Positions 4,203 through 7,108 of a stretch of DNA of 7,108 nucleotides are shown here, one piece after another. The stretch lies in assembly GCA_007122045.1 (NCBI GenBank), contig SKJM01000450.1, forward strand, positions 1 through 7,108. The letters are read 5' to 3'. Source of the DNA: Planctomycetales bacterium. Its GTDB lineage: Bacteria; Planctomycetota; Planctomycetia; Pirellulales; Thermoguttaceae. The first letter of the stretch is position 1, and the number at the start of each line of letters is the position of its first letter. A program made the translations under genes and the position numbers. The notes below the pieces were generated by a model. That model was not told the origin of the DNA. It did not search any database and worked only from the letters and a program-made list of their open reading frames with translations.

Positions 4203-7108
4203 ATGGAGCCCATCCAGCGCTATGAAATCGTCGATAGGATCGCCACGGGCGACTTCGCCGTGGTGTACCGGGCCCGCGACCTCGATCTGGGCCGCGCGGT
4301 GGCCGTGAAGCAGATCCACGCGCAGTACCTCTCCGACGCGCAACAGTTGGCACGCTACTGGCAGGAGGCCCAGTTGCTGGCGTCGCTGCAGCATCCGAAC
4401 ATCCTCACCGTATACGACGTGGTTCGGCCTCGCGGCTGGCTCATCCTGGAACTGATGCTGCGGAGCCTGACGCCGGAAGCTGAAGGGGACGGCATCGCCG
4501 TGGGCGCGCTGCGGCGCGTGCTTATCGACTGCTGCGAGGCGCTCCGCTTCCTGCACGCCAACGGGGTGATCCACGGCGACATCAAGCCGAGCAACCTCCT
4601 GCTGGACGCCCAAGGCCGCGTCGTGGTGGGCGACTTCGGGCTGGCCCGGCGGGCCAGCAATGAGCAGGGAAGCCTGCTGAAAGGCACCACGAAGTACATG
4701 GCGCCGGAGTTGGTGTCCGACCAGTTCGGCGGGTCGGGGCCGGCCAGCGACCTGTACTCGCTCGGGTTCACCGCCTACGAGCTGATGTGCGGCAAGCAGT
4801 TCGATACGTTGTTCCCCGGGCTGAGCAGTTTCGGGCGCGACCGGCAGATCGCCTGGATGATGTGGCACGCCGCGGCCGATCGGCGGCTGCCGGAGATTGG
4901 CACGGTGCTGGAAGGCGTGCCGGAAGACCTTGCGCAGGTGGTTGAGAAGCTCGCCGCGAAGGATCCGGCCCGCCGATACCGCTCGGCCGACGACGCGCTT
5001 TGCGACCTTCGTTCAGGCTTCCACGACGCCCCGGGGACGGTGGAGGAGGATGCAGCGGCGGCCCGGGCTGCGTGTGGGACCGAAGTCCGAAAGAGGCGAC
5101 GTACTCGCCTGAGCGCCGTTTCGGCGGCGGCGTGCTCGTTGATGTTGTCGGTGGCCATGTTGATGCCCGGCGGCGAGGAGAAGGCGCCCCCGCCGCCGCC
5201 GGAGCCGCTCCGCGGTGTGGTGCAGACCGTGTTGGAAGGCAAGCGGCGGCTGGTGGTCGAGGCGGCCCGCGACGGAAGCGTCGAAGAGGTCGACTTCCGG
5301 CCCGGCGACCGGTTTTTCGTCAACGACCGGGAGATCACGCTGCGCGACCTGCTCGCCGGCGACGAGGTGGAAGTGACCGAGTACCGCGGGGAGACCGGCC
5401 GGCGCGTCCAGGAGGTTCGGGCGACGCGCCCGGTGGCCCACGTGGGCTTCGTGGCCGAAGTGAAACCCGAGGAGGCCGCGTTCCTCCTCACCGTCACCGA
5501 AGGCGAGGAGAAGGGCGAGGAGTGGACCATCTACATTCCCGGAGAGGTGCCCATCGTGTTCAACGGCCAACGGGAGCGTGACGGCCGGCCCGTGGTTCTG
5601 GCCGACCTTCAGATGGACGACCGCGTCACCGCGCGGCATAAAGGCACCTCGACCGGCCGCGTGGCCACCGAGTTGAGCGTGCTGCGGGTGGTGGAAACCG
5701 AGGGCGTGCTCCGCGAAGTCGACGCTACGAAAGGCGAGTTGGTGCTGGCCTCCGGCCCCGACGACGCCCCCCTGCTGCTGCGCCTGTCGCTGGCCGAGAA
5801 GGCTGAGGTGACGCTGAACAACCGCCGGGTGTTGGACGAGCAACTGCTCCGCCCGGCCGACTTGCAGCCGGGCGACCGGGCCACCGTGGCCCATGACACC
5901 CGGGCGTTGCGCGTCGACGCCTACCGCATACTGGGCACCGGCGGGACGGTCGAGCAGGTGCACGTCGAAGCCGGCACGATCGACGTGCGGGAGGAGGGCG
6001 CGGCGCGGGGCCGGAGTTTCCGCGTCGGCCACCGGTGTGAGATCACGCTGGCCGGGCAGCCGGCCGAGCTGGCCGATCTGCGGCGCGGCGACGAGGTGGA
6101 CATCACCCATGACGCCCCCGGCGCGGCCAGCCCGGAGCCCATCGCCTTGACGGCCCGCCGGCCGGCCGATGGGCGCCGCTGGGCCCTGCTGGTGGCGAAC
6201 CAGGAGTTCGACGACCGGCGTCTGTCGCCGCTCGGGCACCCGGTGTCCGATGCCCGGCTATTGCGCGACATGCTCATCAACCGATACAAGGTGCCGGATA
6301 CGCAGGCGCTGCTGTTTACCGACGAAAGCCTGGTGCGGCTCGAGCAGGGCATCCCCGACGTCCTTCGCCGGCTCGGCCCAGCGGACCGGCTGCTGGTGTA
6401 CGTGGCGGGCCGCGGATACCGGGACGAAGAGGATGTGGTGTACCTGGCGCCGAAGAACTTCGATTTCTCACGCATGGACGCGACCGGGCTGCCACTTCAG
6501 TGGCTGGTCGATGAACTGGAACGGTGCGCCGCTGGTGAGAAGCTGCTGCTGCTCGATGCAAACCCGGCGGGCGACGGCGCCGATATTGAGCGCCAACCTT
6601 CCGGGGCCGAGATGTTTCGCACCCTGAGAACCCCACCCGGGCGGGCACCGCTGCGCACGGTGACGGCGATGGCCGGGACCAGCGAGGGGGAGCGCGGGGT
6701 GGCACTCGACGGAGGCCAACGGAGCCTATTCGCCGCGATGCTGGCCACGGCCTATGCCGGCGAGGCCGACAAAAATCGCGACACCCGCATCGAACCGACC
6801 GAGCTGTTCGCCTACCTCAGCGAGTCGATGCCGCGTGCGGCGGAACGCCTTTCCGCCGTGCAGACGCCGCACCTCGTGCTGCCCGACGACCGGCCGCCCC
6901 GGTTGAGCGAGGAGGCCAAGACGGCCATCCGCCGGCTGGCCATGCACCTCCGCGCCGCGCAACTGAATCCGGAGACGATCTATCCCGACTACGCCGCGGC
7001 CCGCGAACTGGCCGGCGAAGAATTGGAACCGCGGCTGATATACGGCTTGCTGCTTCTGAAAGCACGGGACCGGAACGACACGGTGCCGCATTTCGAGGAA
7101 CTGAGCCT
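4203..7108 (+). CDS. Membrane Ser/Thr kinase fused to four beta repeats and a caspase-like pseudopeptidase (partial 3')
   Basis: The frame is open for 968 codons and leaves the window. Residues 7-262 form a Hanks-type kinase: a degenerate glycine loop (ATGDFAVV, 14-21), Lys36 in AVAVK, Glu55 of helix C, HGDIKPSN with Asp126, Lys128 and Asn131, DFG at 144-146, APE at 167-169 and Asp183. HGD instead of HRD makes it a non-RD kinase. KRRRTR (297-302) precedes one membrane helix (303-321), and PPPPP follows, so the rest is probably outside the cytoplasm. Four repeats start at Gly338, 415, 501 and 581, each with a D-L-x-x-(G/D)-D motif. A peptidase C14-like fold follows at about 658-895, but the His (AGRGY) and Cys (LLLLDANPAG) positions are Arg737 and Asn787. 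An EF-hand-like loop spans 856-867. ATG 4203 follows an in-frame stop at 4194-4196 and has no clear ribosome binding site. Kinase activity is likely; C14 proteolysis is not. Confidence 0.88.
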   Translation, partial: MEPIQRYEIVDRIATGDFAVVYRARDLDLGRAVAVKQIHAQYLSDAQQLARYWQEAQLLASLQHPNILTVYDVVRPRGWLILELMLRSLTPEAEGDGIAVGALRRVLIDCCEALRFLHANGVIHGDIKPSNLLLDAQGRVVVGDFGLARRASNEQGSLLKGTTKYMAPELVSDQFGGSGPASDLYSLGFTAYELMCGKQFDTLFPGLSSFGRDRQIAWMMWHAAADRRLPEIGTVLEGVPEDLAQVVEKLAAKDPARRYRSADDALCDLRSGFHDAPGTVEEDAAAARAACGTEVRKRRRTRLSAVSAAACSLMLSVAMLMPGGEEKAPPPPPEPLRGVVQTVLEGKRRLVVEAARDGSVEEVDFRPGDRFFVNDREITLRDLLAGDEVEVTEYRGETGRRVQEVRATRPVAHVGFVAEVKPEEAAFLLTVTEGEEKGEEWTIYIPGEVPIVFNGQRERDGRPVVLADLQMDDRVTARHKGTSTGRVATELSVLRVVETEGVLREVDATKGELVLASGPDDAPLLLRLSLAEKAEVTLNNRRVLDEQLLRPADLQPGDRATVAHDTRALRVDAYRILGTGGTVEQVHVEAGTIDVREEGAARGRSFRVGHRCEITLAGQPAELADLRRGDEVDITHDAPGAASPEPIALTARRPADGRRWALLVANQEFDDRRLSPLGHPVSDARLLRDMLINRYKVPDTQALLFTDESLVRLEQGIPDVLRRLGPADRLLVYVAGRGYRDEEDVVYLAPKNFDFSRMDATGLPLQWLVDELERCAAGEKLLLLDANPAGDGADIERQPSGAEMFRTLRTPPGRAPLRTVTAMAGTSEGERGVALDGGQRSLFAAMLATAYAGEADKNRDTRIEPTELFAYLSESMPRAAERLSAVQTPHLVLPDDRPPRLSEEAKTAIRRLAMHLRAAQLNPETIYPDYAAARELAGEELEPRLIYGLLLLKARDRNDTVPHFEELS

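Noticed and set aside
5013..6239. Long open frame on the minus strand opposite the kinase gene (408 codons)
   Set aside because: It is antisense to the repeat region, His/Gln/Arg-rich and without recognisable domains; it is a typical mirror frame of GC-rich coding DNA.
1..7108. CRISPR array, tRNA or rRNA genes
   Set aside because: No regularly spaced direct repeats, cloverleaf sequences or rRNA signatures were seen on either strand.

Overview
The window is a strongly GC-rich bacterial segment, with third codon positions mostly G or C. Its gene content points to a planctomycete, though this is inference and no rRNA or other marker is present. The clues are an Rhs/YD-repeat relic with a TGRPLDLDTG-type C-terminal core, a Hanks-type kinase opening with YEIVDRIATGDFAVVYRARD, and a caspase-like domain fused to that kinase. 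Every supportable gene is on the + strand.

Layout. Positions 1-559 are the decayed 3' part of an Rhs/YD-repeat gene. It is split into two reading frames by a palindromic, REP/MITE-like insertion at about 121-222. Positions 560-881 hold no convincing gene, only a GC-rich leader with several stem-loops. Positions 882-4079 encode four Tad (Flp-type) pilus assembly proteins: a TadV/CpaA prepilin peptidase, CpaB/RcpC, TadB and TadC. cpaB and tadB overlap by ATGA, and tadC starts seven bases after tadB ends, so these three form one translationally tight unit. A 102-base gap containing a second palindromic repeat separates tadV from cpaB. A 123-base gap with a weakly related motif follows tadC.

Positions 4203-7108 are one uninterrupted reading frame of 968 complete codons that runs off the window. 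It is the largest and most unusual gene here. In order it encodes a cytoplasmic Ser/Thr kinase domain, a basic stretch, one transmembrane helix, a proline-rich hinge, four tandem beta-rich repeats of about 80 residues, and a caspase-like (peptidase C14) domain. Both catalytic positions of the C14 domain are replaced (His to Arg737, Cys to Asn787). An EF-hand-like loop and a helical tail follow.

How the genes work together. The Tad proteins would form the inner-membrane part of a type IVc pilus or secretion machine: TadV processes prepilin, TadB/TadC form the platform, and CpaB acts in the periplasm. The motor ATPase (TadA/CpaF), secretin, CpaE/TadZ, Flp pilin and TadE/F are not in the window. 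The kinase-pseudocaspase lies downstream on the same strand. It could be a membrane sensor or scaffold, but its link to the pilus rests only on proximity.
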